Of a stretch of DNA of 64,000 bases, positions 43,201 to 53,912 are shown one piece after another; position 1 is the stretch's first letter, and the number at the start of each line of letters is the position of its first letter. A program made the position numbers and the translations under genes. A model generated the notes under the pieces. The model was given only the letters and a program-made list of their open reading frames with translations, was not told where the DNA came from and searched no databases. Source of the stretch: Mixia osmundae IAM 14324 (taxonomy: Eukaryota; Basidiomycota; Mixiomycetes; Mixiales; Mixiaceae); assembly GCF_000708205.1 (NCBI RefSeq), contig NW_014575552.1, positions 124,001-188,000 of the forward strand, written 5' to 3'.

Positions 43201-43798
43201 ATGTTCTCCCGATTCGCCTGGGCGTTTCTCCTCGCCTTTGGCATACCACAGTCTGTTGCTGCACCCAGCAAAGGTCACCATAGCGTTGGCTCGCCTGGTG
43301 ATACGACAGCAAGCGTGGGTACAGCGCATGACATCGGCATTGGCAAGCTGGCAAGCGGCTTCTGCGCGCTTGATGTGACTGCAACGGACGGACGCCATGC
43401 CAAGATCAAATTTGAGCTCATCTATGATGCAACGGTGGGAAACGTCTTCAAGCTTCAGGGTGAGGACAAAGGCGAGTTCCCCATCGGGGATATCAGCCCC
43501 ATACGCTCCGAGTATGCTGGCTTCAGTGTAGCAGAATTTCAATGTCAGTCAAGCTGAGCGATCCTCTGCCCAGCTGAGCCTGTTGTGAAACAGTCCCCAG
43601 CTTCCAGCCTGCAGAGATTGATCTCGTTCTGTACTACAATCCCGGCCAAGCCTCCCTTGCATATCATCTCAAACCCTCGCAGCTCTACAAGACCCGGTAG
43701 CCCGATTGCAGATAGCAGCAGGCTCAGCTGATTTCGGCCGCAGATTGGCCGATTGGTCGCTCGAATGCAATCAACAGAACATCCCCTTGTTTTCTTAG
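43201..43798 (+). CDS. Small secreted protein, family 2 copy c
   Basis: Exons 43201-43543, 43594-43696 and 43744-43798 give 166 residues. The signal peptide is MFSRFAWAFLLAFGIPQSVA. Landmarks: HDIGIGKLASGFCALDV, VAEFQF|PSFQPAEIDLVLYY, LAYHLKPSQL and DWSLECNQQ. Exons 2 and 3 have the same lengths as in copy b (103 and 55 nt), so b and c are probably the youngest pair. The function is unknown; it is predicted to be extracellular. Confidence 0.72.
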
Positions 43799-43904
43799 CA
43801 ACGATCGTCGAAAGCGTTGTCTGTTCCATTGCAATGCCTTACCGGCCTTACCGACCAATTCGTCTCTCAGCAGTTTGCACCAGAATCATTGTGACTCAGG
43901 CGCA

Positions 43905-44398
43905 ATGAATACATGGATCTGGTTTCTATGCGCATCGGTACTGCAAAGTATCGCTGCCGCTCGGTTCGGGACTCACTGTGTGCTCGATGTGACGACAGCA
44001 AAGAACGCCGTAGGCGAATACTATGACTACTCGATTGGTCTCACACTTCGCCATGATCACACTGGCGCTATCATCAGAGCCATTGGAGATGAGGATCAGG
44101 CTGTCAAGATTGGCCAGGCCCTGGCCGTCAAGAGCGAGTACGGCAGATACAAGGTCGCCAAGCTTGCATTTCCCCGAACGCCCAGCAACTCAATCGAGCT
44201 TTGGTTGTTCAAGGACTTCGAGGGCAAGCTTTACCATCGGCTCCCGTCGTCAACCATCGACGGTCTATCGTGGGTCTCAACCAAGCTGTGGATGCGAGGC
44301 TGACCTTCTGCGACAGTCTGACGCAATCGTCGCTCTCATGCATAAAGGGGCGACACGGAAACAGTGTGCCTGTTCCGCAGCTCATGAGCGATACCTAA
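43905..44398 (+). CDS. Small secreted protein, family 2 copy d (intron lost)
   Basis: Exons 43905-44269 and 44317-44398 give 148 residues. The signal peptide is MNTWIWFLCASVLQSIAA. The Gly-rich spacer of the other copies is missing, so the domain starts almost directly at THCVLDVTTAKNAV. The segment YKVAKLAFPRTPSNSIELWL corresponds to the spliced EFKF|P junction of the paralogues but lies within one exon here: the first intron is absent. The last exon ends in QSSLSCIKG, where paralogues have WSLEC, so the conserved Trp is lost. This is the most divergent plus-strand copy of the family together with copy e. Confidence 0.68.
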
Positions 44399-44476
44399 AA
44401 CGCATTGCATTGTCATGGTAGCACTGCCGGCTCGCTTGTGTGTGATCGCGATCGCTCAGCCGCATTGAAGGAAAGG

Positions 44477-45112
44477 ATGATGATTTCGATCTTGCTAGCA
44501 AGCTTGGCATCGGTCATGCTCACCGCAGCTGCACCTACTGCACCGGCGGTCAGTGTGACCGGCACTAGCGGTAGCGGTGAACTGTTCAGTCGTACCTGCA
44601 AGCTTCTTGCCAACACGGAAAAGGTAGATGCGGCAACGGCGGCAAGAACGCATGCGCCCATCAACAGTCAAATTGACTACATCATCTGGTTTCACCTGAC
44701 GTGGAACTCTGCAAAGGGTGTCTTCGATCAGGCTGTCGCTCAAGCCAGCAATCACCATGAAACTCCGGCGATTGTGTATCCCTATGTCGATTGGATGACC
44801 TCCGAGTTTGTTTGTGTGCAACTTGTTTTCTGAGAGATGAGATGCGCGGCTGACGGGAAATTCGGAACAGTCAAGATCCCGGGCGAGGTCCCGGCTGGAA
44901 GCAGCTATGTCGACATCACGCTGTACTACAAGGTCAGAACGGGCGAGTTGGCGTACCACCTCTCGCCGTCGATCGTCAATGGTCTGACGTGAGTCGCTTG
45001 TAAGAAAGCGATAATGTAAGAGAGCTGATGAGTGTGCAGCCTGATCAGCTGGTCAGTGTCGTGCCAGGCCTCTGATGGAAACACGGATGTCGATATTCCA
45101 CGTCTGTATTGA
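44477..45112 (+). CDS. Small secreted protein, family 2 copy e
   Basis: Exons 44477-44813, 44871-44988 and 45040-45112 give 175 residues. The signal peptide is MMISILLASLASVMLTAAAP, followed by a Thr/Ser/Gly-rich spacer. Family landmarks: SRTCKLLANTE, YIIWFHLTW, SEFVF|KIPGEVP, YVDITLYYKVRTGELAYHLS and ISWSVSCQAS. The EF(V/K)F codon is split by the first intron exactly as in copies a-c, which supports common descent despite low identity. The second donor is a perfect GTGAGT. Confidence 0.7.
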
Positions 45113-45321
45113 GCCAATGGCGATAGTCGCAATGCATTTGGTCTCCTAAGCATCACGTTTGCCACTAATCTTGGTGGCGTCGGCCGGACAGTATTTCTTA
45201 CCTTGGAAGGGATCAAAGTCGCACTGCTCGTTGCTCTCGCACGTGAGGTTGATGCCGGCCAAGCCGTCCGTCATACGACCATCGAGGTCTGTTTTTCAGG
45301 AGTCAGCTCTTCCGACGCGAG

Positions 45322-45805
45322 TCAAGGAGAGCGTTTACGAAGATTGATCGTAGCTTCACCCTTGGGCGTGCAGCAAAAGCCACCGTCGAGGGGCAGAAAG
45401 TCAATCTTGGCCTCGTAGTAGCCTCCGTCGGCATTGACAAAGTTGGTGATCGTGACGGTGCTGACGTCGCCTTTTTGATCCTATCGAAGGAATCAGCAAC
45501 GAGCCAGGCTGTCACGACCAAGGCACTAACGACCGCGACCTGGCCGCTTGTGGAGCCATCACTGGCAACGCTGAACGTCGACTTGACGTTGCTGTTGAGC
45601 AAGAAGGTGGCAAAGCTGGAAGTCTTGTGCATGTAGGTGCAGAGCTGGTTCACCGCAGTGACTATACTGATCGTCAGCCAAGATGGTAACAAGCTACTGC
45701 AGACTTGCTATCAACGGTAAAAGTGAGCGAGCTGCGTTCTTGCAATGCAGGTGCGCCGAGCGCAAGTCCCGAGAAGAGAGCAATCAGAGCCGTATACATC
45801 ATCAT
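45322..45805 (-). CDS. Small secreted protein, third type (minus strand)
   Basis: Exons (minus) 45805-45709, 45661-45540 and 45480-45322 give 125 residues. The signal peptide is MMMYTALIALFSGLALGAP. The mature protein contains NQLCTYMHKTSSFATFLL, VKSTFSVASDGSTSGQ, DVSTVTITNFVNADGGYY, and then AKIDFLPLDGGFCCTPKG with paired cysteines. The first intron is GC-AG (donor GCAAGT). It resembles the gene at 39218 at the signal-peptide/first-exon boundary (FTVD followed by an intron) and in the DGG..FC region, so a third small family may flank the cluster on both sides. The function is unknown. Confidence 0.62.
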
Positions 45806-46709
45806 TCTTGCTGATCTGGTTGAGAGTGTAGGGAGGCCGGATACCCTCTATTCAATTTGGGAGCGTGGAGATGGTGGATAAGGCGTTGTATTTCATGAGT
45901 TGCAAGGGGAGTCGGTTGCCTTAGCGATAAGTTGCGATGTGACGACACATAGATGCACGGAACCGATGCAGCCAAGCTACGAGCAACAGCCCTGCATGCG
46001 GTCAATGAGCACGCGCGGAACGTGCACTATAGGCGCGTACACATGTAAGACAATCAAGGACACCCAAAAGGAGCCCAAAGATGGCATTGAAAGGCCCTGC
46101 ATGGCGTATGAGGAATGATGATCAAGTCTTTGAAGGCTTCACGTACATATCACGATGCAAGCGAGGATAGATAGGATGCCTGATCCACTGGTTTCGCATA
46201 TGCATGGGCCCGAGCGACAGTGTAGCTTGCCTGACGCCTCGAATGAGCTGCCACGTGCAATGCGATTCCTCAGTCGAGCGCACCGACGAGGCAGCCGCAA
46301 CCTCCTCTGAGCTCCTCCGCCTCTTGCCATTCATCTCGGGAGCTTAGGCCCTCTTCCAAGTCGTACGGTACCTGGCGTGGCAGGGCATGCCGGACAGGCG
46401 CGGTCAGAACAAGCACAGGCTGCGAGAGTGTTTGAATCGACTGCTGGTCAGACGACATGTCCATTCTGACGTATTGCTTGAGCAATGCTGCTACACGTTG
46501 CTGTGCGGTGCGACGCGTGAAACGCTGCGGAAGTCGCAGGGCGACCCGTGTCCGCCTGTTGCGCGCATTCCGAATATTCCGCGATGCCCCATCAATGCGC
46601 GGACCCTTTCAATTCGGAATCACCTCTTATATAAACCGATGGCCATTTATTCCCAAATCTCACTGCTCAAATAGACTATCCCGTTGTGCAGGGCACTCCA
46701 GACTCTCGG
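45806..46709. other. Intergenic region between the secreted cluster and the ABC transporter
   Basis: About 900 bp, the longest gene-free stretch in the window. It holds a divergent pair of promoters, including a TATA box at 46628. I found no open frame with a recognisable product. Confidence 0.45.
46628..46635 (+). promoter_or_regulatory. TATA box of the ABC transporter gene
   Basis: TATATAAA, 75 bp upstream of the start codon on the same strand; a good consensus and position for an inducible gene. Confidence 0.55.
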
Positions 46710-48688
46710 ATGACACAAGATGACAAGCTTGTCGTGCCCGAGTCATCAAGAACAAAGCCCGGCGAGGCTGGCGAGACAGGCTCAATTCGGCCGCTGCCAG
46801 AGCTAGACTTTTGCTGGCAAGATGTCTGCTTCACCAAGTCGGGCAAGAAAGCTCCAGTCCAGATCCTCAAGGATGTCTCTGGACGCGTCAGATCAGGCGA
46901 GATGCTTGCTATCATGGGGTCGGCTTTCGCGATCTACTGGTCAAAAAGTGCTGACACGTGTAACACCCTTGCAGACCCAGTGGTGCCGGCAAGACCAGTT
47001 TACTCGATTGCCTGGCTGGACGCGCCAATGGACAGACTACTGGCAAGATCATGCTCAATGGGCATACCTCGTACGATAGAGCACAGCTCACGACCTACGT
47101 CGAACAAGACGATGCGTTGCTAGGCGTCTTGACCGTCGCAGAGACTTGTTCTTTCGCCGCTCGATTGGCTTCACCGAGCCCGATTGGCAAACATGAGTTG
47201 GATAGACTCATCAGCGACACCCTTGCCTCTGTCGGGCTTTCCCATGTCGCTGGCAACCAGATCGGCACGCCCATCCAGCGAGGTCTGTCCGGTGGACAGA
47301 AACGTCGCACCACGCTTGCTGCAAGCATGGTAACGCGTCCTGCCGTGCTCTTCCTCGATGAGCCCACTTCGGGCCTCGACAGCACGTCGAGCAGCGAGGT
47401 ACTCCAGGCTGTGAGACGTGCTTGTCGTGCTCAGGGCACAATCGTCATCGCCACGATCCACCAGCCCTCGTGGGAATCGCTCTCGCTCTTTGACAATCTC
47501 CTGCTACTCTCGTCGGGCAAGACGATGTACAACGGTGAAGTGTCTGGATTGCCCGATTATCTTGCTGAGCTCGGTCATTCGCTGCCTCCGTACGCCAACC
47601 CTGTCGATCTGGCAATGGACCTCATCAATACTGACTTTGGCACCGAGGATCGCAATGCGGCGATCGCCATGACGCAGCTATCTCAGTCACGCAAAATTGC
47701 TCACGAGGAGGTGCCCGTAACGGCCTTGCCCGAGACAACTCATGGCCACCGTCAGACGTATCTCTGTCAGCCGTTGAGAACGACAGGCCTGCTCATGCAG
47801 CGTCAGATGGTCAATTATTCGCGCAACATCCTCGCATACGGCATTCGACTTGCCATGTTCGCTGGCATGGGCGCTATGCTCGCTCTCATCTGGATCCGAC
47901 TCGGTACAGACAGTGGCAAGATTCAGGACCGACTCTCGGTCTCCTTCTTTAGTGTCGCTTTCCTGTCGTTCATGTCTGTCAGTGGTGTGCCTAGCTTTCT
48001 CGAGGAACGATCGGTCTTCATGCGCGAAAGAGGCAATGGCCTGTACAAATCATCCCACTTTGTCCTTGCGACTTCGATCGTGACAATCCCTTTCATCTTT
48101 GCTTGCTCGCTTTTATTCACCATTATCATCTATTTCTCCATCGGACTCCACCCTGGCGCCGGTCACTTCTTCCAGTGGTTTGCTCTTCTCTTTCTTGCCA
48201 TCTATGTCGCCGAAAGTCAGGTCCGTGCTCGCGATCACGGCAAGGACGTCGTTGATGATATCTTGCAGGTCTTGATCATCAGTGCAGCCTTTCCGATCTT
48301 CGTTGTCGCTCTGGCACTGTCGGCCTTTCTCAACGGCTTTTGGATGGCAGTCCAAGGCTACTTCATTCTGGCGAAGAATCTGCCCAGGTTTTGGTACTAC
48401 TCTTTCCATTTCATGGACTACGAAAACTTTGCCTTTTCGGCAATGGTCAAGAGCGATCTCGAAGGCGTAACGTTTACCTGTCCCGGCTCAATCGCGGACG
48501 GAAGCTGTCTCTGTCCGTATCCATCCTCGCTCATTCCTCTCGGGCAATGTGCAGTCTCGGGCGATGATGTGCTCAAATCACTGCAACTCGATGGTATCTC
48601 CATCAGGTTCTACGCTGCCGTTCTTGTCATCATCATCGTCATCTACCGTCTACTATTCTGGGGTGCGCTGGCGCTACGACGCCGTTGA
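46710..48688 (+). CDS. ABCG-type (White/PDR half-size) ABC transporter
   Basis: Exons 46710-46918 and 46975-48688 give 640 residues with the NBD-TMD order of half-size ABCG proteins. Walker A (GPSGAGKTSLLDCLAG) is created by removing the 56-nt intron. The signature is LSGGQKRRTTLAASM and Walker B is AVLFLDEPTSGLDS, with the H-loop in ATIHQPS. Six membrane segments follow (for example GIRLAMFAGMGAMLALIWI, ATSIVTIPFIFACSLLFTII and FYAAVLVIIIVIYRLLFWG). A Cys-rich extracellular loop lies before the last helix (FTCPGSIADGSCLCPYP). It is likely a plasma-membrane lipid or xenobiotic exporter; the substrate cannot be told from sequence. Confidence 0.92.
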
Positions 48689-48910
48689 TCGTCCTGCCAG
48701 ACGCAGCCATCTGCTCATACTTGGTGGTCAGCTTACCGCTGCAGCATGTAGAATAGCACCCCTGTATCAGGCTCAGAGCGTATACAATGTTGTGACAGAC
48801 TTGTACCCCTCTCATATATGTCGACACGATGCGATACGCGTGATGATTCGTGCATGTGGCGCGCGCGTGCTCTGACTTGGACGACAATTCTCGATTGTGC
48901 CGAGAAGCCA

Positions 48911-51140
48911 ATGGCGGTCAAGGCAGCCAAGCGCAAGGAGTCGCTGATCGGATCAATCCGCGGGACTCTACTGACATATGACAATCTGCGAACGGTACGC
49001 ATCGATGCACGCCTGCCCCGCTGTTAGCTGATTCTGCATGATGACGACGATCAGGCCATCTTTTGGCAAGTCGAGCGGCGCCGAGGCCCATGGCGGAGCT
49101 GACACTCACACTGAATAGGTATGTCGTACAGTACTACTTCACAAAGTCGTATCGCCACTTGCGAGCAAGAGGCGTCGCTCCAACACTTCACGATGGCTAT
49201 CTCTGGCTAGCAAAGGTAAACCCCTCACGGCGACTCCTCCTTCCCCAGCTGAAGCAAGCTCGCACGGCGTACAGTCTGTCTTCAGTCTTGTGCTGTCTAC
49301 ACCGCCAGCGCGAAGGAAGGTCAATCAGCAGCTACAGGCGGCCGAAGACGACATCATCGCCAAAGTCGCGCCCAAGCATGAAGGGCTCTCTTCTAATGCT
49401 ACGCTACCTCACCATGGCATGCCGAAAGACTGGGTAGAGGGCGAGCTGGAGAAGATGGAGCAACTCAAAGCGACAAAGTGGGCCGATGGGCGTGTCTCGG
49501 GCGCCGTCTATCACGGTCACACTGAAGGCGAGATTGGTCAAGTGATACAACAAGGTAGATCACTGCAACGCTGGACTGTCCAGGCGCTGATCCACTGACA
49601 GCGATGGCGCGCTTCATTCTCACCAATCCACTCCATCCCGATGTGTTTCCCGGCATTCGCAAGATGGAATCCGAAGTCGTCAAGATGTGCCTCGCCATGT
49701 ACAACGCAGACGAGAACGGCGCAGGCACGACTACCAGCGGTGGCACAGAGGTACTAGACCGTTCTCAATCGGCTCATCGCCAGCTGAATCCAATGTGATC
49801 TGTCGCAGAGTATCCTCATGGCGTGCAAAGCCTACCGCGATTGGGCAAAAGCTACAAAGGGCGTCACGGAGCCAGAGATGTACGCGCGGCTCCTGCAGAT
49901 CAGAGCTCCAGACTGATCTATGCCAAGGATCATTCCTGTGTCTGCGCACGCGGCCTTCTCCAAAGCAGGCGATTACTTCGGTATCAAAGTTCACACCATC
50001 TCCGTTGATCCCGTTTCGCGCAAGGTCAACGTCAAGCAGGTCAGACGCGCCATCAACAAGAATACAATCATGGTATGCAAAACAGTCTCGGCACTTGTGA
50101 TCATACTGATGCAATGCAGCTGGTCGGATCTGCGCCCAACTTTGGCGACGGCATCATCGACGACATACCTTCTCTGGCTGCACTTGCGCTCAAGCACAGG
50201 CTCGGTCTGCATGTGGATTGCTGCCTCGGTTCATTCCTGGTGCCTTTCCTCGACAAGGCCGGCTTCCCGAGCGAGCCTTTTGACTTCCGTGTCAAAGGCG
50301 TCACGAGTATAAGCTGCGACACCCACAAGTATGGCTTTGCGCCCAAGGGCAGTTCGGTCGTTCTCTGTGCGTCTTCTACCATGTCGTTATTTGCGTCGAC
50401 CTGACATATCGACAGACCGAAACAAAACATATCGCAAGTATCAGTATTACATCATTACCGACTGGCCAGGAGGCGTCTATGCGTCACCCTCGATTGCAGG
50501 CTCGAGGCAAGCTAAGCAGGTTTGCTGTCAGCGGCTGGTACTGACAGCGATTGTTGGCTTGCAGACCTGGTGCACTGATCGCAGGTGCATGGGCAGCGAT
50601 GATGTATATGGGCCAATCGGGTTATGTCGAATCCTGTCAACAGATCGTTGGTGCCGCGAAGCGTATCGAATCAGCTATTCGCACCCAAGTACCCGAGCTG
50701 CACATTCTAGGCAAGCCACTCGTCAGCGTTGTTGCGTTCGATTCCGACGTCGTCGACATCTACGAAGTCGGAGATCGATTGGGCAAGAGAGGCTGGCATC
50801 GTCAGTCGGCTCACAGATTGAGCTCGCGTTGCTGATTGCGACCCGTTCACAGTGAATGCACTACAGAACCCGCCCGCTTTGCATATCTGCTGCACCCGAC
50901 TTACCGTTGCTGCCGTCGAGGACCTGATCGCCGACATCAAATGGGCAGTGCAAGAATCAAAGTCTGCTGGGCCCGGCAAAGGAGACATGGTCACCTTATA
51001 TGTCAGTCAGCTCCAGTCCGATGCTGCTCGTACTGATGCGAACCATATAGGGATTGGGCCGCTCGACTGTCGTCGGACCTGGGTTGGTGGCAGAGATGGC
51101 CTCGAGATACATCGACACGCTCACACACTTTGCGGGCTGA
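48911..51140 (+). CDS. DPL1: Sphingosine-1-phosphate lyase (dihydrosphingosine phosphate lyase)
   Basis: Twelve exons: 48911-48994, 49055-49065, 49119-49215, 49275-49554, 49602-49750, 49809-49879, 49928-50072, 50120-50366, 50416-50506, 50565-50800, 50853-51001 and 51051-51140; 549 residues, the family length. An N-terminal membrane helix precedes the type I PLP fold. The catalytic lysine is in [14 protein letters not shown], with HVDCCLGSF and [20 protein letters not shown] nearby. The enzyme cleaves long-chain-base phosphates in the ER, the exit step of sphingolipid catabolism. An 11-nt microexon (AIFW with its neighbours) restores exact length in the membrane segment. Introns 49066-49118 and 50507-50564 are GC-AG. 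Two donors are GTCAGT. Confidence 0.96.
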
Positions 51141-51253
51141 AGAGCCGCGCACGTCGATGCCAGATGCTTGCTTCAGTACAAAGCAAGATCATGATGTGTA
51201 CCACACAAAAGTCTTGATGCAAACACGACTGTATGTCTCGATGCGTTGCTTAT

Positions 51254-53776
51254 CTATGAATCGATTGGCTGGCACAGCGGCTGCGCTGCACGTGCTGCTG
51301 CTGCATATTGACCGCCGAGGAGGATGGAGGCGTCTGCTTCGCCGCGTTCGACGGCGTCCATCTGCTTGCAAAGATCGTAGTTGATCTTCTGCGATACGAC
51401 CGAATCGTGCTTATAGTCCGGATGGGCATGAACGAACTGGCGAATCCAAGTAGCTTGCGTGACGAGCGTGCCGTTGGCGCGCTGCGAGATGAGGTCAAAG
51501 TACTTTGCAAGTTCGCATCGGGTGCTGATATCGACATTGAGCGAATTGAGGTAGCCTCGTATCAGTCCAAGCAGACCCGGGAAGCCATCATCTTTGCCGT
51601 TGATGATCTCGTCAATCGACATGGCTTCGTATTCTTCGTCTACTGGCCTCAGCTCCGGACTTGCTGGTAAAGAGGGCGTGCTCGCGCGAGATGACGGTCG
51701 CGAGCTAACGGGCGAGTCTGGACGCTCTCGAGACCCGCTCGGCGCGCCGGACCGCTTGCTGACAGACCGGCCTCTGTTGGAGAAGACGTCCTTTCGGAAC
51801 CAGAACTTCTGCTCCTTGCATGCATTCCGCTTGTGAGCAATCCCCATGTTCTCGTCCACCTACTCACACGTCAGCGCATCCGGCTATACGACAAACCTGG
51901 CAGACCTTTGATATGGGCATGTAGAAATTGAGGCCGAAGCTGAGTATGGCGCGAGTGAGCAAGACGATGAAGACGGAAAAGGCGGCATTCTCAAAGTCGG
52001 TGAGCTGTACCTCCATGCTTCGAAATTCGACACGCCAGCCTATGTCAGAGCCCGGAGGGGGTGGCTTGAACCTCAACGTCTGCCAATTTGTGGATTGCAA
52101 GTTCTGTACGAGGTTGAGCTTATCTATGTGATTTGGGGGAGCTAGATCTACCTCAAAGTGATCCGAGCTGACCGAGTCGTCTTGGTTAAGTGTTTCCGCA
52201 AAGATGACGATGGGATCGCGTATGAACAAGTGAGCAATGTGATTCGCCAATAGCTCGTCGAGGCCTTCCAGGAATCTTTAGCCAGCTGATGCGACGTGTC
52301 AAGTGGAGCTCACCCGCAGACAATAGTTGTTGTCGGACCTTATCGTTGATGGGCATGTCATTGTCATTATACTCTGGCCGGTTCATCGGATCGTTGGAAA
52401 TGTACGAGTCTACGCTGTCGTAGCGCGATTTAGGTATCCTGTACTTTGATTTTGATAGAGGCTACCGATTCTCTCAGCGATGCAGGAGGAGCTAAGGCAA
52501 AGGAAACACACCCTGAGGCCGCGTTCTTCCTCTGTACGATCGTCGACGCTACCTGCGATGACGTTCCATCGGCAGTCGACATCGGCGAGATAACCCCTGA
52601 AGATAGGCGCAGCAGCAGTGAGAGCAAGCTGACAGTCCAACGGCCCATTCATTGAGCACAGAGCTGAGCTCAGAGCGGACGCGGACTGACCATGATGGGT
52701 CCGAGCGGTACGAGAGCATCGTAGACGCGCCGCGCTTCTGCCACGCTGCAGGCTTGAAAGGTGATTTGCAAGCAGCAGCAGCCCATGCCAAAGCCCATGG
52801 CGTCCATGTAGATATGATCAGGCAAAGCTGCGCCCTCTCGGGCCTCTGTGAGACCCAGCATGTCTCAACGACGGATCTCGCTGTGGACCTGCAAGGCCTA
52901 CCCCTGTCCTCTGGAAAGACGTCGCGGTCCCAGGGAATGGCGGGATCGATGAAAGGCTGCGGTGTACGGCTGTCGCGGTAGATGGGCATGTTCATGGCGA
53001 CTTTTGAGCCTCTCCGCCGTCGAATGTTCGCAGAGAGTGTGCTGTCCGGAACTCCAGACTGAGTACCGGACAGTGCTCAGGGTCATAAGACGTACGGGAA
53101 GCGAACGTGAGGATTGATCATCTCGTCTGGCAGGAACAAGCTGTGACTGGCTTGACCGGTTGGCTCGTGATGAGGATCAAGAAAGACGCCCTTGACGCCG
53201 AGTCGGGGAAATGAGGTCATTGTGATGGGAACCTCGTGTCGCTTCATCTTCTGGCGGGCAAGCTGCCGTCTGCGAGCACACTCGTCCCCTCAGCACGGTC
53301 ATGTCGAGAGCTCGCTGGCTGACCTGAACCTCATGTTGGTCTCGACGGACAGCAAGTCGCGCAGAGTGGCTCCGTAAGGCGCACCCGGTGTTGACTCAAG
53401 CATGTAGCGTCCGTACTCTGGGTGAAAGGTGGGCATGACCATACTGCAGCATCGCAGTCAGCTCGCGTGGTCGCAGCGTGAGGACGGGTCGAATGGACTT
53501 TGCAAGGGGAGCGTCCAATCTCGCTCTGTCCTCGTCCGCCTTGAGCTGGTTGAGGATCTCCGTCTGCCGCAAGCTCAGTCGTGCGTTCTGATGCTCTTCG
53601 TCGAATGAGACGACGACGTATTCGATCTCGTCCCCCCACAGCAGTCCATCGCCGACTCTGTCCTTGAGCCGATTCCATATGGCAAGAAACTGGAGGACGC
53701 CGTGATCGCGGACGTGCTCTGCGTACTTCTCTGCTTCCGCCCAGTCAAAGGGAGTGCCGAGCACGAGCAAGCCCAT
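51254..53776 (-). CDS. GSH1: Glutamate-cysteine ligase, catalytic subunit
   Basis: Nine exons (minus): 53776-53499, 53443-53324, 53269-53096, 53041-52902, 52845-52691, 52628-52510, 52438-52314, 52264-51906 and 51859-51254; 691 residues. Eukaryotic GCS landmarks in order: [158 protein letters not shown] and [18 protein letters not shown]. It catalyses the first, rate-limiting step of glutathione synthesis. Each junction was fixed by frame and family sequence. It is divergent from TFB1 with only 136 bp between start codons. Confidence 0.96.
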
Positions 53777-53912
53777 CGTCGGGCGTTCAGCGACGTCGGT
53801 CTATGCGGCGATCAACGACGTCAGCGCCAGGACTTGCTCGCGTTGTGGACTTGACCTCGTCGACTCGACTGACTGCCCCCCTTCCGACTGACAGCGACGC
53901 TGAGCGGTGGCA

